Shown here piece after piece: positions 48,768-57,650 of a stretch of DNA of 64,000 nt (its first letter is position 1; every line of letters starts with the position of its first letter). The position numbers were made by a program, and so were the translations under genes. Under the pieces are notes generated by a model. That model made no database searches, was not told the DNA's origin, and worked only from the letters and a program-made list of their open reading frames with translations. This DNA is from Halomonas alimentaria. Its GTDB lineage: Bacteria > Pseudomonadota > Gammaproteobacteria > Pseudomonadales > Halomonadaceae. Location of the stretch: the NCBI RefSeq assembly GCF_009902005.1, contig NZ_WUTT01000001.1, positions 3,132,829-3,196,828 of the forward strand. The letters are read 5' to 3'.

Positions 48768-48783
48768 TTGACGTTAACGTAAA
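48768..48783 (-). promoter_or_regulatory. LiuR-type operator in the liu promoter
   Basis: TTGACGTTAACGTAAA is a near-perfect palindrome of the LiuR (MerR family) type, with ACGTTAACGT at its core. On the minus strand it sits beside a -10-like TAGTCT (48756-48761), where MerR-type regulators act. It is about 120 bp upstream of liuA. No LiuR gene is next to the operon. Confidence 0.65.
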
Positions 48784-48846
48784 GTGCAGCCGGTGTCGTG
48801 TTCGACGAATGGTGTAGAGGCTGAGGGATAAGGGGTGAGGGGAAAG

Positions 48847-48870
48847 GGACAAGGACAAGGACAAGGACAA
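48847..48870. repeat. Hexanucleotide microsatellite
   Basis: Four perfect copies of GGACAA, preceded by GGAAAG and followed by GGGAGGAGAGG, in the intergenic region between liuA and tupA. The purine-rich strand could slip in replication. Confidence 0.8.
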
Positions 48871-48897
48871 GGGAGGAGAGGCAGGTGCGGCGAGCCC

Positions 48898-48925
48898 AAA
48901 AAAGGGGCGGCCCGAAGGTCGCCCC
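48898..48925 (-). terminator. Terminator of the tup operon
   Basis: On the minus strand GGGGCG-N10-CGCCCC is followed by TTTTTT: a classic Rho-independent terminator just after the tupA stop at 48950. Confidence 0.85.
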
Positions 48926-48949
48926 AAGTGAGGAGAGAGTGGGAAAGGG

Positions 48950-49765
48950 TTATTCGGCGTTGGGAAAGAACAGCTGCTGGCCGTTGACGGTGAAGTCACC
49001 GATGGCCTGCTGGCCTTCCTCGGAGAGCAGCCACTGATGCCACTGCCCGGCCAGGTCGTGCTTGAGGTGGGGGTGGCGCTCCTCGGAGATCACGAGGCTG
49101 CCGTACTGGTTGAAGAGCGCCTCGTCGCCCTCGAACAGCAGTTCGAGATTCTGGGGATTCTCGAAGGCGACCCAGGTGGCGCGGTCGCTCATCACGTAGG
49201 CGTCCATGCCGGCGGCGGTGTTCAGGGTCGGCCCCATGCCGCTGCCGAGCTCGCGGTACCACTCGCCGTCAGCCTCGACGCCGGCGGCTTCCCACAGGCG
49301 CAGCTCGGCGCGGTTGGTGCCGCTGTCGTCACCCCGGGAGGCGAAGGGCGCCTGGGCCTCGGCGATCAGCTGCAGCGCCTCGGCGATGGTATCGGCATCC
49401 GCGATGCCGGCCGGGTCGCCGTCGGGTCCGATAATCACGAAGTCGTTGTACATCACGTCGGCGCGTTCGGTGCCGTAGCCCTCCGCGACGAAGGCCTCTT
49501 CGCCGACGGTGTCGTGAACCAGCAGGCTGTCGGCGTCACCACGGCGGGCGATCTCGAAGGCCTGGCCGGTGCCCACGGCCACCACGCGCACCTCGATGCC
49601 GGTCTTGCCGGTGAACTTCGGAATGATGGAGTCGAACAACCCCGAGGCCTCGGTGGAGGTGGTAGAGGCCAGGGTGATGTACTGCTCACCATCCTGGGCC
49701 TGGGCGGCCATCGAGAGGCCCAGGATGCCGATAGCGGTGAGTGCGATGCGTGCCTTGTGTTGCAT
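48950..49765 (-). CDS. tupA: Tungstate ABC transporter substrate-binding protein
   Basis: The 271-residue protein has a signal peptide (ALTAIGILGLSMAAQA) and the TupA signature: LASTTSTEASGLFDSIIPKF, AVGTGQAFEIARRGDADSLLVHD and MYNDFVIIGP. TTS near residue 36 binds the oxyanion. It is paired with an ABC permease and an ATPase gene read in the same direction. Tungstate is the family ligand; molybdate is the main alternative. Confidence 0.93.
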   Translation of the reverse strand: MQHKARIALTAIGILGLSMAAQAQDGEQYITLASTTSTEASGLFDSIIPKFTGKTGIEVRVVAVGTGQAFEIARRGDADSLLVHDTVGEEAFVAEGYGTERADVMYNDFVIIGPDGDPAGIADADTIAEALQLIAEAQAPFASRGDDSGTNRAELRLWEAAGVEADGEWYRELGSGMGPTLNTAAGMDAYVMSDRATWVAFENPQNLELLFEGDEALFNQYGSLVISEERHPHLKHDLAGQWHQWLLSEEGQQAIGDFTVNGQQLFFPNAE

Positions 49766-49820
49766 GGTCGCTTCCTTGTTGTGTCGGGGGAGAGTTGCCG
49801 GGTGGGTTCAGAGAGCCGGG

Positions 49821-50546
49821 CTAGAGCACCAGCTCTCCGCGGATGAAGGCCCGCGCCTCTTTCGAAGCGGGGGCCGTGAAGAAGGTGGCGGCATCGGTGT
49901 GTTCGATCAGCCGACCGGCGTTGAGAAACAGCACCTCGTCCGCCAGGCGACGCGCCTGGTGCAGGTCGTGGCTGCTCATCAGGATGCGGGTGCCGCGACA
50001 GTGGAACTCCTGCACCGCATCTTCCACCGCCTTGATGGCGGCGGGGTCCAGAGCCGAGGTGGGTTCGTCGAGGAACAGCACCTCGGGGTCGAGCAGCCAG
50101 GCACGGGCCAGGGCCAGGCGCTGCTGCTCCCCGCCGGAGAGGACCCGCGCCGGGCGCTTCTCCAGGGCGGCCAGGCCGAAGCGCTCAAGTGCTTCGCGGG
50201 CGCGTGCGCGGCGCTCGGGGCGTGGCGTACCGTTCACCGCCAGGGCGTAGGTGAGGTTGGCAAGCGCCGAGCGCTTGAGCAGCACCGGGCGCTGGAACAC
50301 CATCGCCTGGCGCGGGGTGCGCCCCTGCCAGTCCACCCGGCCCGCAGAGGGGGCCAGCAGGCCGTGGGCCAGGCGCATCAGCAGGCTCTTGCCGGCGCCG
50401 TTGGGGCCCATCACCAGGGTGCGCCGGCAGCCGGTGAGGCGCAGGTCCAGCGGCCCCAGCAGGCGCTGGCCACGGTGAGTGAAGCTGACGCCATGCAGCT
50501 CGAGCGCCGGTGTTTCGGTGATGGAGAGCGTGGTCATGTCGTTCAT
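49821..50546 (-). CDS. tupC: Tungstate ABC transporter ATP-binding protein
   Basis: A 241-residue ABC ATPase: Walker [10 protein letters not shown], signature LSGGEQQRLALAR, Walker B VLFLDEPT and SSHDLHQ. Its ATG overlaps the permease stop (ATGA) and the gene is followed by tupA after 55 nt, so the order is tupB-tupC-tupA. Confidence 0.92.
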   Translation of the reverse strand: MNDMTTLSITETPALELHGVSFTHRGQRLLGPLDLRLTGCRRTLVMGPNGAGKSLLMRLAHGLLAPSAGRVDWQGRTPRQAMVFQRPVLLKRSALANLTYALAVNGTPRPERRARAREALERFGLAALEKRPARVLSGGEQQRLALARAWLLDPEVLFLDEPTSALDPAAIKAVEDAVQEFHCRGTRILMSSHDLHQARRLADEVLFLNAGRLIEHTDAATFFTAPASKEARAFIRGELVL

Positions 50547-51247
50547 CCCAGCTTTCTCCGCGACGTCTCGCCCACCAGATAGGCGCCGGCGTTGACCAGC
50601 GCCACCAGCCCCAGCAGCACGATACCCAGCCCCAGCGCCAGGGGCAGGTCGCCCTTGCTGGTCTCCAGCACGATGGCGGTGGTCATCACCCGGGTGACGC
50701 CATCGATGTTGCCACCCACGATCATCACCGCACCCACCTCGGCACTGGCGCGTCCGAAGCCGGCGAGGACCACCGTGACCAGCCCCAGGCGGGCGTCCCA
50801 CAGCAAGGTAGGGATCATGCGCAGCCGTGACAGCCCCAGGGAGGTGAGCTGCTCGCGATACTCCTGGTGCAGCTCCTCTACCTGCTGGCGCGCCAGGGCG
50901 GCGATGATCGGCAGCACCAGCACCAGCTGGGCCACCACCATGGCGGTGGGGGTGAAGAGCAGGCCCAGCTCCCCCAGCGGGCCGGCGCGGGAGAGCAGCA
51001 GGTAGACGCACAGGCCCGCCACCACCGGTGGCAGCCCCATCAGGGCATTGAGCGCCACCACCAGGACCCCATGGCCGGGGAAGCGCCACAGCGCCAGCGC
51101 CGCGCCCAGCGGCAGACCGATCAGGGTGGCGAGCGCCACGGCGGTCAGTGATACCTGCAGCGACAGGGCCACGATGTTCAGCAGGTCGGGATCGAGTCCG
51201 AGGATGAGATTCAGGGCGGTGACGAAGGCACCGGAGTCGCTGGGCAT
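50543..51247 (-). CDS. tupB: Tungstate ABC transporter permease
   Basis: A 234-residue permease with about five spans and the coupling EAA-like loop ELHQEYREQLTSLGLSRLRMIPTLLW. GRASAEVGAVMIVGGNIDGVTRVMTTAI matches TupB. First gene of the tup operon; divergent from the HTH regulator gene. Confidence 0.92.
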   Translation of the reverse strand: MPSDSGAFVTALNLILGLDPDLLNIVALSLQVSLTAVALATLIGLPLGAALALWRFPGHGVLVVALNALMGLPPVVAGLCVYLLLSRAGPLGELGLLFTPTAMVVAQLVLVLPIIAALARQQVEELHQEYREQLTSLGLSRLRMIPTLLWDARLGLVTVVLAGFGRASAEVGAVMIVGGNIDGVTRVMTTAIVLETSKGDLPLALGLGIVLLGLVALVNAGAYLVGETSRRKLG

Positions 51248-51292
51248 GCAATTCTCCTCTGGTTAGCTGGCATCTTGTGCGCTCAGGTTCCA

Positions 51293-51340
51293 ATATGCAT
51301 GCGGTGCGGTAATCAGAACATCCAGAAACAGTTATATGCA
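51293..51340. promoter_or_regulatory. Direct repeats in the tupB-regulator intergenic region
   Basis: ATATGCA recurs at 51293-51299 and 51334-51340, 41 bp apart, both followed by GC nearby. The second is within GTTATATGC, like a half of the ModE box. They are possible binding sites for the divergent HTH regulator. Confidence 0.3.
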
Positions 51341-51431
51341 GCAGGTGAGAAGAACATTGCCCTGTATCCCCGCCCGAGAACCTCAGAGGCGGCCGGGGTG
51401 ATATTCCCTGCAACCCAGGGAGGAGACGCCG

Positions 51432-52319
51432 ATGGAAGCGAGAGCCACTTACCTGACCACCGCCGAGGTGGCCGACTACCTTCGCCTCAAGGAGCGCAAG
51501 GTCTACGACCTGGTGCGACAGGGGGCGATCCCCTGCGTGCGGGTCACCGGCAAGTTGCTGTTTCCGCGCCACAGCATCGACCTGTGGCTGATGAATCATC
51601 TGGAGGGCGACCAGGCGACGGCGCGCCCGGTACCGGTGGTCCTGGCCGGCAGCCAGGACCCGCTGCTGGAGTGGGCGGTACGCGAGAGCGGCTCCCAACT
51701 GGCGCTGCTCTGCCAGGGCAGCGGTGACGGCGTGCGACGGCTGCTGGAGGGCCAGGCGATGCTCGCCGGGCTGCACCTGCTGGATGCGGCGAGCGGTGGC
51801 TACAACCGACCCCAGGCCCTGGGGATGGGCGGGATGCGCGACCTGGTGATGGTGCGTTGGGCGACCCGGCAGCAGGGGTTGCTGCTGGCGCCGGGCAACC
51901 CGCTGGGGATCCGACGCCTGGCCGACCTGGCGCGTCGCGAGGTGCGCATCGCCCACCGCCAGCCGGATGCCGGCGCCGGACGCCTGCTGAGCTGGCTGCT
52001 GGAGCAGGCGGGGGTGGCGGCGTCACGGTTGCATTTCACGGCCCACCCCTCGCTCTCGGAGGATGACCTGGCGCTGGCGGTGCGCCAGGGGGAAGCGGAT
52101 GCGGGGCTCGGGGTGGAGGCGGCGGCGCGGCGTCAGGGGCTGACCTTCCTGCCCCTGCACCGGGAGCATTTCGACCTGGCACTACGTCGGCGCAGCTACT
52201 TCGAGCCGCCGATCCAGCGACTGCTGGCCTTCGTCCAGGAGCCACGCTTTGCCGAGCGCGCCGAGGCGCTGGGCGGCTACGATCTCGGCGAGCTGGGCAG
52301 GGTGGTCTACAACGCCTGA
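51432..52319 (+). CDS. Excisionase-type HTH regulator with periplasmic-binding-like sensor domain
   Basis: The 295-residue protein begins with an excisionase/MerR-like HTH: YLTTAEVADYLRLKERKVYDLVRQG (about 7-31) and PRHSIDLWL. Residues about 70-290 form a PBP-like domain (VVLAGSQDPLLEWA, GYNRPQALGMGG, GQLLLAPGNPLGI-like, IAHRQPDAGAGRLLSWLLE, QGEADAGLGVEAAARRQG). This DNA-binding/PBP-like architecture is linked to molybdate or tungstate control. Divergence from tupBCA makes it the likely regulator of that operon. GGGAGGAG precedes the ATG. Confidence 0.88.
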   Translation: MEARATYLTTAEVADYLRLKERKVYDLVRQGAIPCVRVTGKLLFPRHSIDLWLMNHLEGDQATARPVPVVLAGSQDPLLEWAVRESGSQLALLCQGSGDGVRRLLEGQAMLAGLHLLDAASGGYNRPQALGMGGMRDLVMVRWATRQQGLLLAPGNPLGIRRLADLARREVRIAHRQPDAGAGRLLSWLLEQAGVAASRLHFTAHPSLSEDDLALAVRQGEADAGLGVEAAARRQGLTFLPLHREHFDLALRRRSYFEPPIQRLLAFVQEPRFAERAEALGGYDLGELGRVVYNA

Positions 52320-52422
52320 GAGTTATGCCAGGGCTGGGTTCGACCAGTACCGCCCCCCCGTCGGTTGCGGGAAGCGCGTCGCTGTCAGCCCCTTCGCCCT
52401 GTTACTCGCGTAGGCAAGGGCC

Positions 52423-52548
52423 TCAGCAGAGCCGGCTACCAAGCAGCAGCAGGGCGGCGTCCAGCTGATGCCAGCCCCACCATACCAGCGCCAGGGCGGC
52501 GGCGGTGAGAGCCGCTGCCGCCACTCGCCAGACCAGTCGACGACTCAT
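52423..52548 (-). CDS. 41-residue single-span membrane peptide, coupled to the MFS gene
   Basis: A 41-codon frame starting at the ATG 52546-52548, which overlaps the MFS stop (ATGA). AGGAGG, a perfect ribosome site, lies 6 nt upstream inside the MFS gene end. The peptide has a positively charged start (MSRRLVWR) and a hydrophobic span (VAAAALTAAALALVWWGW). It is too short for usual gene finders. It may bind or stabilise the MFS carrier; this is inference. Confidence 0.6.
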   Translation of the reverse strand: MSRRLVWRVAAAALTAAALALVWWGWHQLDAALLLLGSRLC

Positions 52549-53753
52549 GCCTCGACCTCCTGTCGGGCGCCACGCTGAACCGGCGCCTCGCTGATCCACC
52601 AGTGCAGCATCGCCGCCGCCACGCCGAGCAGGATGGCCAGCTTCCAGACCACGTCGTAGTCACCCTGCAGGTCATAGAGGAAGCCTCCCAGCCAGACACC
52701 CATGAAGGAGCCGAGCTGGTGGAACAGGAAGACGATCCCGCCGAGCATGGATAGGTGCTGGACGCCGAATACCGAGGCGACGATGCCGTTGGTCAGCGGC
52801 ACCGTGGAAAGCCACAGCAGGCCCATGGCGATGCCGAACAGGTAGGTGCTCGTGGGGCTCAGGGGGGCCATCAGGAAGAGGGTGATGATCACCGCCCGGG
52901 TCAGGTAGATCCCGCTCAGCAGGCGCGGCTTCGAGAACCGCCCGCCCAGCCAGCCGGCGACGTAGGTGCCGAAGATATTGAACAGCCCGATCAGCGCCAG
53001 CACGGTACTGCCTACCTGGACCGCGATGCCGTTGTCGTAGAGGTAGCCGGGCAGGTGCACGCCGATGAACACCACCTGAAAGCCACACACGAAGAAGCCC
53101 ATGCAGAGCAGCCAGAAGCCGCAATGGCCGGCGGCCTCGTCGAGCGCCTCGCGCAGGGGCAGGTCACCGGCGGCGGCAGCGGCCGGGCGGTCGCGCAGCA
53201 GGGCCCCTAGCGGCAGCATCAGCGCGCCGATGACACCCATGGCCAGCAGCGCCGCTGACCAGCCCAGCCACTCCAGCAGCCCCAGGGTGCCGGGCAGCAT
53301 GGCGAACTGACCGAAGGAGCCCGCGGCGCTGACGATGCCCATGGCCATGCTGCGTTTTTCCGGCGCCACGGCGCGCCCCACCGCACCCAGTACCACCGAG
53401 AAGGTGGTGCCGGAGAGGCCCAGCCCGATCAATACCCCGGCGGAGAGCGTCATGCCCAGCGCCGAGTCGGAGAGCCCCATGCAAAGCAGGCCCAAGGTAT
53501 AGAGGGCGCCGCCCACCACTACCACGCGTGCGGCGCCGAAGCGGTCGGCCAGGGCGCCGGCAAAGGGCTGCGCGAGACCCCAAAGCAGGTTCTGGATGGC
53601 CAGGGCGAAGGCGAAGACGCCCCGGCCCCAGCCCAGTTCGCTGCTCATGGGCTCCAGAAACAGCCCGAAGCCGTGACGCAGGCCCATGGCCAGGGTCACC
53701 ACCAGGCTGCCGAAGAGGATGATCAATAGGGAGTGGCGGCGCAGGGCATCCAT
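52545..53753 (-). CDS. MFS transporter (monocarboxylate-type)
   Basis: A 402-residue carrier with twelve spans; the loop 2-3 motif GALADRFGAARVVVVGG and the first span motif RHGFGLFLEPMSSELGW resemble the OFA/monocarboxylate group. The substrate is not evident. Start at 53753; a GTG at 53804 would add 17 residues and is not preferred. Confidence 0.85.
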   Translation of the reverse strand: MDALRRHSLLIILFGSLVVTLAMGLRHGFGLFLEPMSSELGWGRGVFAFALAIQNLLWGLAQPFAGALADRFGAARVVVVGGALYTLGLLCMGLSDSALGMTLSAGVLIGLGLSGTTFSVVLGAVGRAVAPEKRSMAMGIVSAAGSFGQFAMLPGTLGLLEWLGWSAALLAMGVIGALMLPLGALLRDRPAAAAAGDLPLREALDEAAGHCGFWLLCMGFFVCGFQVVFIGVHLPGYLYDNGIAVQVGSTVLALIGLFNIFGTYVAGWLGGRFSKPRLLSGIYLTRAVIITLFLMAPLSPTSTYLFGIAMGLLWLSTVPLTNGIVASVFGVQHLSMLGGIVFLFHQLGSFMGVWLGGFLYDLQGDYDVVWKLAILLGVAAAMLHWWISEAPVQRGARQEVEA

Positions 53754-53813
53754 GGGCTCGTCCGATCTTTGCAGGCTAAGGGACTTTACTATGGCGTCTC
53801 GCACCGCACTTGG

Positions 53814-54917
53814 CTAGCGCTGGAGCGCGGCTTCCAGGGTGGCCAGCCGGCCGGGTGCCAGGGCATCCTCCACCGCGGTGATGCGCAGCACATGGCCCAG
53901 CGCCGGGTCGGCGGGGCGGGCGATCAGCTTGCCCTCGTCGAGAAGTGACTGGTGTACCCTCGCGGCCAGCTCCGCGCTGGCCAGGCGAACGCCGACGAAA
54001 TTGGTGGCGCTGGGCAGCACGTCGGCGCCCAGCCCCCGCAGGTGGGCCGCCAGGCGTTCGCGACGTTCGCGCACCGCGGCCACATGGGCCGCGACCTCGG
54101 CCGGGTGGTCCAGCACCGTCTCCGCGGCGGCCTGGCTCAGCGTCGACACCGCATAGTGGATGCGCACCTTCATCATCACCGCCAGGGTCTCCGGCTCGGC
54201 GATGGCGTAGCCCACGCGCAGCCCGGCGAGGCCGTGGGCCTTGGAGAGGGTGCGCAGGCGTACCACACCGGGGAGTACCCGGCGGCCGAATTCGGCGTCG
54301 GCGTCCTCGCGGAAGTCGTGGTAGGCCTCGTCGAGCAGCAGCCAGCAGTCAGCCGGGAGTGCTCGCCGCAGCGCCAGCACGTCCTCGTCGCGGTGCAGGT
54401 GACCGCCGGGATTGTCGGGATTGGCCAGGTAGACCAGCCGCGCGTCCTCCTCCCTGGCGGAGCGGGCCAGGGCCTCGAGGTCTGGTGCCAGCCGACCTGG
54501 CGCCTCGGCGTAGGGGACCTCGATCACTCGGCAGCCATGGCCGCGGGCGAAGTAGCCGAAAGTGGGGTAGGTGCCCCGGGTGGCGATCACCGTATCGCCG
54601 GAGGAGGTGACGGCCCGCAGCGTCAGGGCGATCAGGCTGTCGGCGCCGGCGTCCACCAGCATCGCCTCCAGCGGGATGCCCTTCTGGTTCGCCAGGCGCT
54701 GGCGAATCCCCAGTGCCTCGGCATCGCCGTAGCTGTAGACATGCTCGGCCATGGCATCCCCGAAGCGCTCGCGCAGGGCGCGATGGGGCATGTCGAGACC
54801 CTCGTTGGAGCCCAGCTGATGGGGGATCTCACGCCCCAGGCGCCGCTCCAGCACGCGCACGCCGGGGAAGGGGTTGTGGGGACCGTCGCCGGTCAGATGA
54901 TCGGGGAAGCGGGGCAT
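53814..54917 (-). CDS. PLP-dependent aminotransferase, HisC-like
   Basis: The 367-residue fold-type I aminotransferase has SNEGLDMPHRAL, AEHVYSYGDAEALGIRQRLA, VDAGADSLIALTLRAV, LVYLANPDNPGG, LLLDEAYHDF and the PLP lysine in LRTLSKAHGLAGLRVGY. It is shaped like histidinol-phosphate aminotransferase but not in a his operon; it may act on other amino acids (aromatic or imidazole). Confidence 0.85.
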   Translation of the reverse strand: MPRFPDHLTGDGPHNPFPGVRVLERRLGREIPHQLGSNEGLDMPHRALRERFGDAMAEHVYSYGDAEALGIRQRLANQKGIPLEAMLVDAGADSLIALTLRAVTSSGDTVIATRGTYPTFGYFARGHGCRVIEVPYAEAPGRLAPDLEALARSAREEDARLVYLANPDNPGGHLHRDEDVLALRRALPADCWLLLDEAYHDFREDADAEFGRRVLPGVVRLRTLSKAHGLAGLRVGYAIAEPETLAVMMKVRIHYAVSTLSQAAAETVLDHPAEVAAHVAAVRERRERLAAHLRGLGADVLPSATNFVGVRLASAELAARVHQSLLDEGKLIARPADPALGHVLRITAVEDALAPGRLATLEAALQR

Positions 54918-55016
54918 GTCGGCCTCCAGTCGTTGATGCCAGCTGGCTGTTTACCCTATCAGGCTTTGGCGAAGAGATGGACCTTGCCGGCCTCCCCCGC
55001 GGGAACTCCGGGTGGC

Positions 55017-55361
55017 TTATCGGTCGGGCATGTTGCGCGTGCCCGCCACGCCCGGCAGACGCCGGCGCAGGGCGGCCTTGCCCATCATGTGGGCGCTGAC
55101 CGGGGCGGTGGCGAACAGGAAGATGGTCACCAGCGCCTCCTGGACCGAGATGCCGTCCTGCTGGAGGCTGAAGTAGAGCAGCGAACCGATCAGGGTGCAG
55201 CCGACGCCCAGGGTGCTGGCCTTGGTGGGGCCGTGCAGGCGCGTATAGAAGTCGGGCAACTTGGCCAGTCCCCAGGAACCGATCAGCGCCACGACCGCGC
55301 CGACCAGCAGGAAGGCTGCGATCACCAGCTGCAGGGGCCAGGTCATGTCGATAGCGATCAT
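55017..55361 (-). CDS. mrpG: Na+/H+ antiporter subunit G
   Basis: A 114-residue protein with three spans: GSWGLAKLPDFYTRLHGPTKASTLGVG is the MnhG/MrpG signature. The last gene of the mrp operon. Its ATG overlaps the stop of mrpF (ATGA). Confidence 0.93.
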   Translation of the reverse strand: MIAIDMTWPLQLVIAAFLLVGAVVALIGSWGLAKLPDFYTRLHGPTKASTLGVGCTLIGSLLYFSLQQDGISVQEALVTIFLFATAPVSAHMMGKAALRRRLPGVAGTRNMPDR

Positions 55362-55627
55362 TCGATGACGTCCCCCCGCAGCAGGTACTTGCTCATGGCC
55401 ACGGTGCTGACGAAGCCCATCAGGGCGATCAGCAGGGCCAGCTCGAACAGGATGCCCAGGCCCATCCAGATATCGGCCAGCACGATCAGCGCGATACTGT
55501 TGATCATCAGGGTGTCCAGCGCCAGGATCCGATCGACGATGTCCGGGCCGATGGCCAGGCGGTAGAGGTTGAGCAGGGCGGCGATGGCAAACAGCGTCAT
55601 CGCGATGGGTATCACCACGGCGATCAT
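55358..55627 (-). CDS. mrpF: Na+/H+ antiporter subunit F
   Basis: An 89-residue protein with three spans; LNLYRLAIGPDIVDRILALDTL is the MrpF signature. Overlaps mrpE and mrpG by 4 nt each. Confidence 0.93.
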   Translation of the reverse strand: MIAVVIPIAMTLFAIAALLNLYRLAIGPDIVDRILALDTLMINSIALIVLADIWMGLGILFELALLIALMGFVSTVAMSKYLLRGDVIE

Positions 55628-56130
55628 CGGAAGATCTCCTCGAGCGGCTGCTCGTAGCGTTCACGAATACCGGCGATGGCCTCGGCCTCGTCCTCCAGGT
55701 GCAGGGCGTGCACCAGCAGGGTGTTGGTCTCGGCGTCGTAGTGGATGGAGACGGTGCCGGGGGTCAGCGAGATGGTGCTGGCCAGGATGGTGATGGCGAA
55801 ATCGTCCTCCAGGGCCAGCGGATAGGTGAAGAAGCCGGGCGTCAGGTGCCGGGCGGGTCGCAGGATGCGCAGGGCCACCACCAGGTTGGAGCGCAGGATG
55901 TCCATCAGCAGCACCAGCAGGTAGCGCAGCAGCGGCAGGGGGCGGCGGATCCTCGCCTCCTCGGGCCAGAAGGCGTGGGTCACCAGGGGGATCGCCACGC
56001 CCAGGACCAGCCCCAGCAGGGCGTGGGCCATGCTGAAGTCGTTGATCATCAGCAACCACAGCAGCGCCAGGAACAGCGAGAACAGCGGGTGCGGCAGCCA
56101 GAACTGCCAGTTGCGCATCGATGGCGTCAT
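55624..56130 (-). CDS. mrpE: Na+/H+ antiporter subunit E
   Basis: A 168-residue protein: LWLLMINDFSMAHALLGLVLGVAIPL, then MDILRSNLVVALRILRP, typical of MrpE, and the end ISLTPGTVSIHYD. The ATG at 56130 has GGAG 8 nt upstream and overlaps the mrpD stop. Confidence 0.92.
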   Translation of the reverse strand: MTPSMRNWQFWLPHPLFSLFLALLWLLMINDFSMAHALLGLVLGVAIPLVTHAFWPEEARIRRPLPLLRYLLVLLMDILRSNLVVALRILRPARHLTPGFFTYPLALEDDFAITILASTISLTPGTVSIHYDAETNTLLVHALHLEDEAEAIAGIRERYEQPLEEIFR

Positions 56131-57650
56131 GGGGTGATCTCCGTGGCGGAGGCGAGGACGTCGGGCAGCACGGCAGCGATATAGCCGTGCGGTGCGAGCA
56201 GCTGCTCGGCAGTGAGCTCCAGATAGCCCATTACCGGGTTGCCGAAGGCCGCCAGCAGCGCATTGAGGCCGACCATGCCGCACACCAGTGTCAGCAGGCC
56301 GCGCCTGAGCGGATAGGGCCTGGCCATCTCCGCGGGGCGCCAGAACCAGCTGCTGCCGGTACGGCTGATAGCGATGATGACCAGCAGGGCCGAGGCCAGC
56401 AGCACGCCCCACAGCCACAGGCCCCGAGGCTCGCTGGCGCTGGCCTGGAGGATCCACGCCTTGCTGACGAAGCCACCGAAGGGCGGCAGCCCCGCCATGG
56501 CGATGCCGGCGATGAAGAACAGCGTGCCCAGCACCCGGCGATGCCCGATGGGGCCGGTCGCCGAGAAGCGGTCGTAGCCCTCCTCGCGCTGCTGGCCCAG
56601 CAGGTCGGCGAGCAGGAAGAACACCGCGGCCATGCCGGTGCTGTGGATCAGGTAGAACAGAGCGGCGCCCAGGGCGGCCGGGGTCACCAGGCTGATGGTC
56701 GCGAGCAGGGTGCCGACCGAGAGGATCACCAGGTAGGCGGACAGGGTGCGCAGGCTGTCCGAGCCCAGCACACCGACACCGCCCAGTGCCAGGGTCAGCA
56801 GCGCCAGCGGCCACAGCCAGGCCCAGGCGGTGGCGTTGATAGGTTCCTCGCCCAGCGCGAAGACCAGCAGGAAGACGCGCAGGATGGCGTAGATGCCCAC
56901 CTTGGTCATGATGGCGAAGAGTGCGGCCACCGGTGCGCTGGCTGCCGAGTAGGCCCGCGGCAGCCAGAACAGCAGCGGCAGGATCGCCGCCTTGATGCCG
57001 AACACCACCAGCAGGATCAGGCTGGCGGCGGCGAGCAGCGGTTCGTCTTCCGATGGCGCCTCGGCCACGCGCAGCGCCAGGTCGGCCATGTTGAGGGTGC
57101 CGGTGAGGCCGTAGAGGGTGCCCAGTGCGATCAGGAACAGCGCCGAGCCCGCCAGGTTGATGATCACGTAATGCAGCCCGGCGCGGCTGCGGGCACGCCC
57201 GCCGCCGTGCAGCAGCAGGGCGTAGGAGGCGATCAGCAGGATCTCGAAGAACACGAAGAGGTTGAAGAGGTCACCGGTGAGGAAGGCGCCGTTGAGGCCG
57301 GCCAGCTGAAACTGGAAGAGGGCGTGGAAGTGGGCGCCGCGCTGGTCGGTGCCGCCGCTGGCATAGACCAGGCAACACAGCCCAAGCACCGCGGTCAGGG
57401 CCAGCATGATGGCGGCGAGGCGGTCGAGAACCAGCACGATGCCGAACGGGGCCGGCCAGTTTCCCGCCTGGTAGAGCAGGTAGTCGCCCGACCCGGCCGT
57501 GGCCAGTGCCCAGATGCCCAGCAATACCAGCCAGCCGGTACTCGCGAAGCCCAGCAGGCGCTGCACGGCAAACGGTGCCCGGTAGCAGAGCAGCTGGCCG
57601 GCGCCGGTGAGCAGCGGCAGCAGGATGGGGAGGATCAGGGCGTGGTTCAT
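56127..57650 (-). CDS. mrpD: Na+/H+ antiporter subunit D
   Basis: A 507-residue membrane protein of the NuoL/M/N (complex I-like) family with about 14 spans, including PLLFWLPRAYSAASAPVAALFAIMTKVG with the key Lys and the Glu in span 5. Overlaps mrpC and mrpE by 4 nt. Confidence 0.93.
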   Translation of the reverse strand: MNHALILPILLPLLTGAGQLLCYRAPFAVQRLLGFASTGWLVLLGIWALATAGSGDYLLYQAGNWPAPFGIVLVLDRLAAIMLALTAVLGLCCLVYASGGTDQRGAHFHALFQFQLAGLNGAFLTGDLFNLFVFFEILLIASYALLLHGGGRARSRAGLHYVIINLAGSALFLIALGTLYGLTGTLNMADLALRVAEAPSEDEPLLAAASLILLVVFGIKAAILPLLFWLPRAYSAASAPVAALFAIMTKVGIYAILRVFLLVFALGEEPINATAWAWLWPLALLTLALGGVGVLGSDSLRTLSAYLVILSVGTLLATISLVTPAALGAALFYLIHSTGMAAVFFLLADLLGQQREEGYDRFSATGPIGHRRVLGTLFFIAGIAMAGLPPFGGFVSKAWILQASASEPRGLWLWGVLLASALLVIIAISRTGSSWFWRPAEMARPYPLRRGLLTLVCGMVGLNALLAAFGNPVMGYLELTAEQLLAPHGYIAAVLPDVLASATEITP

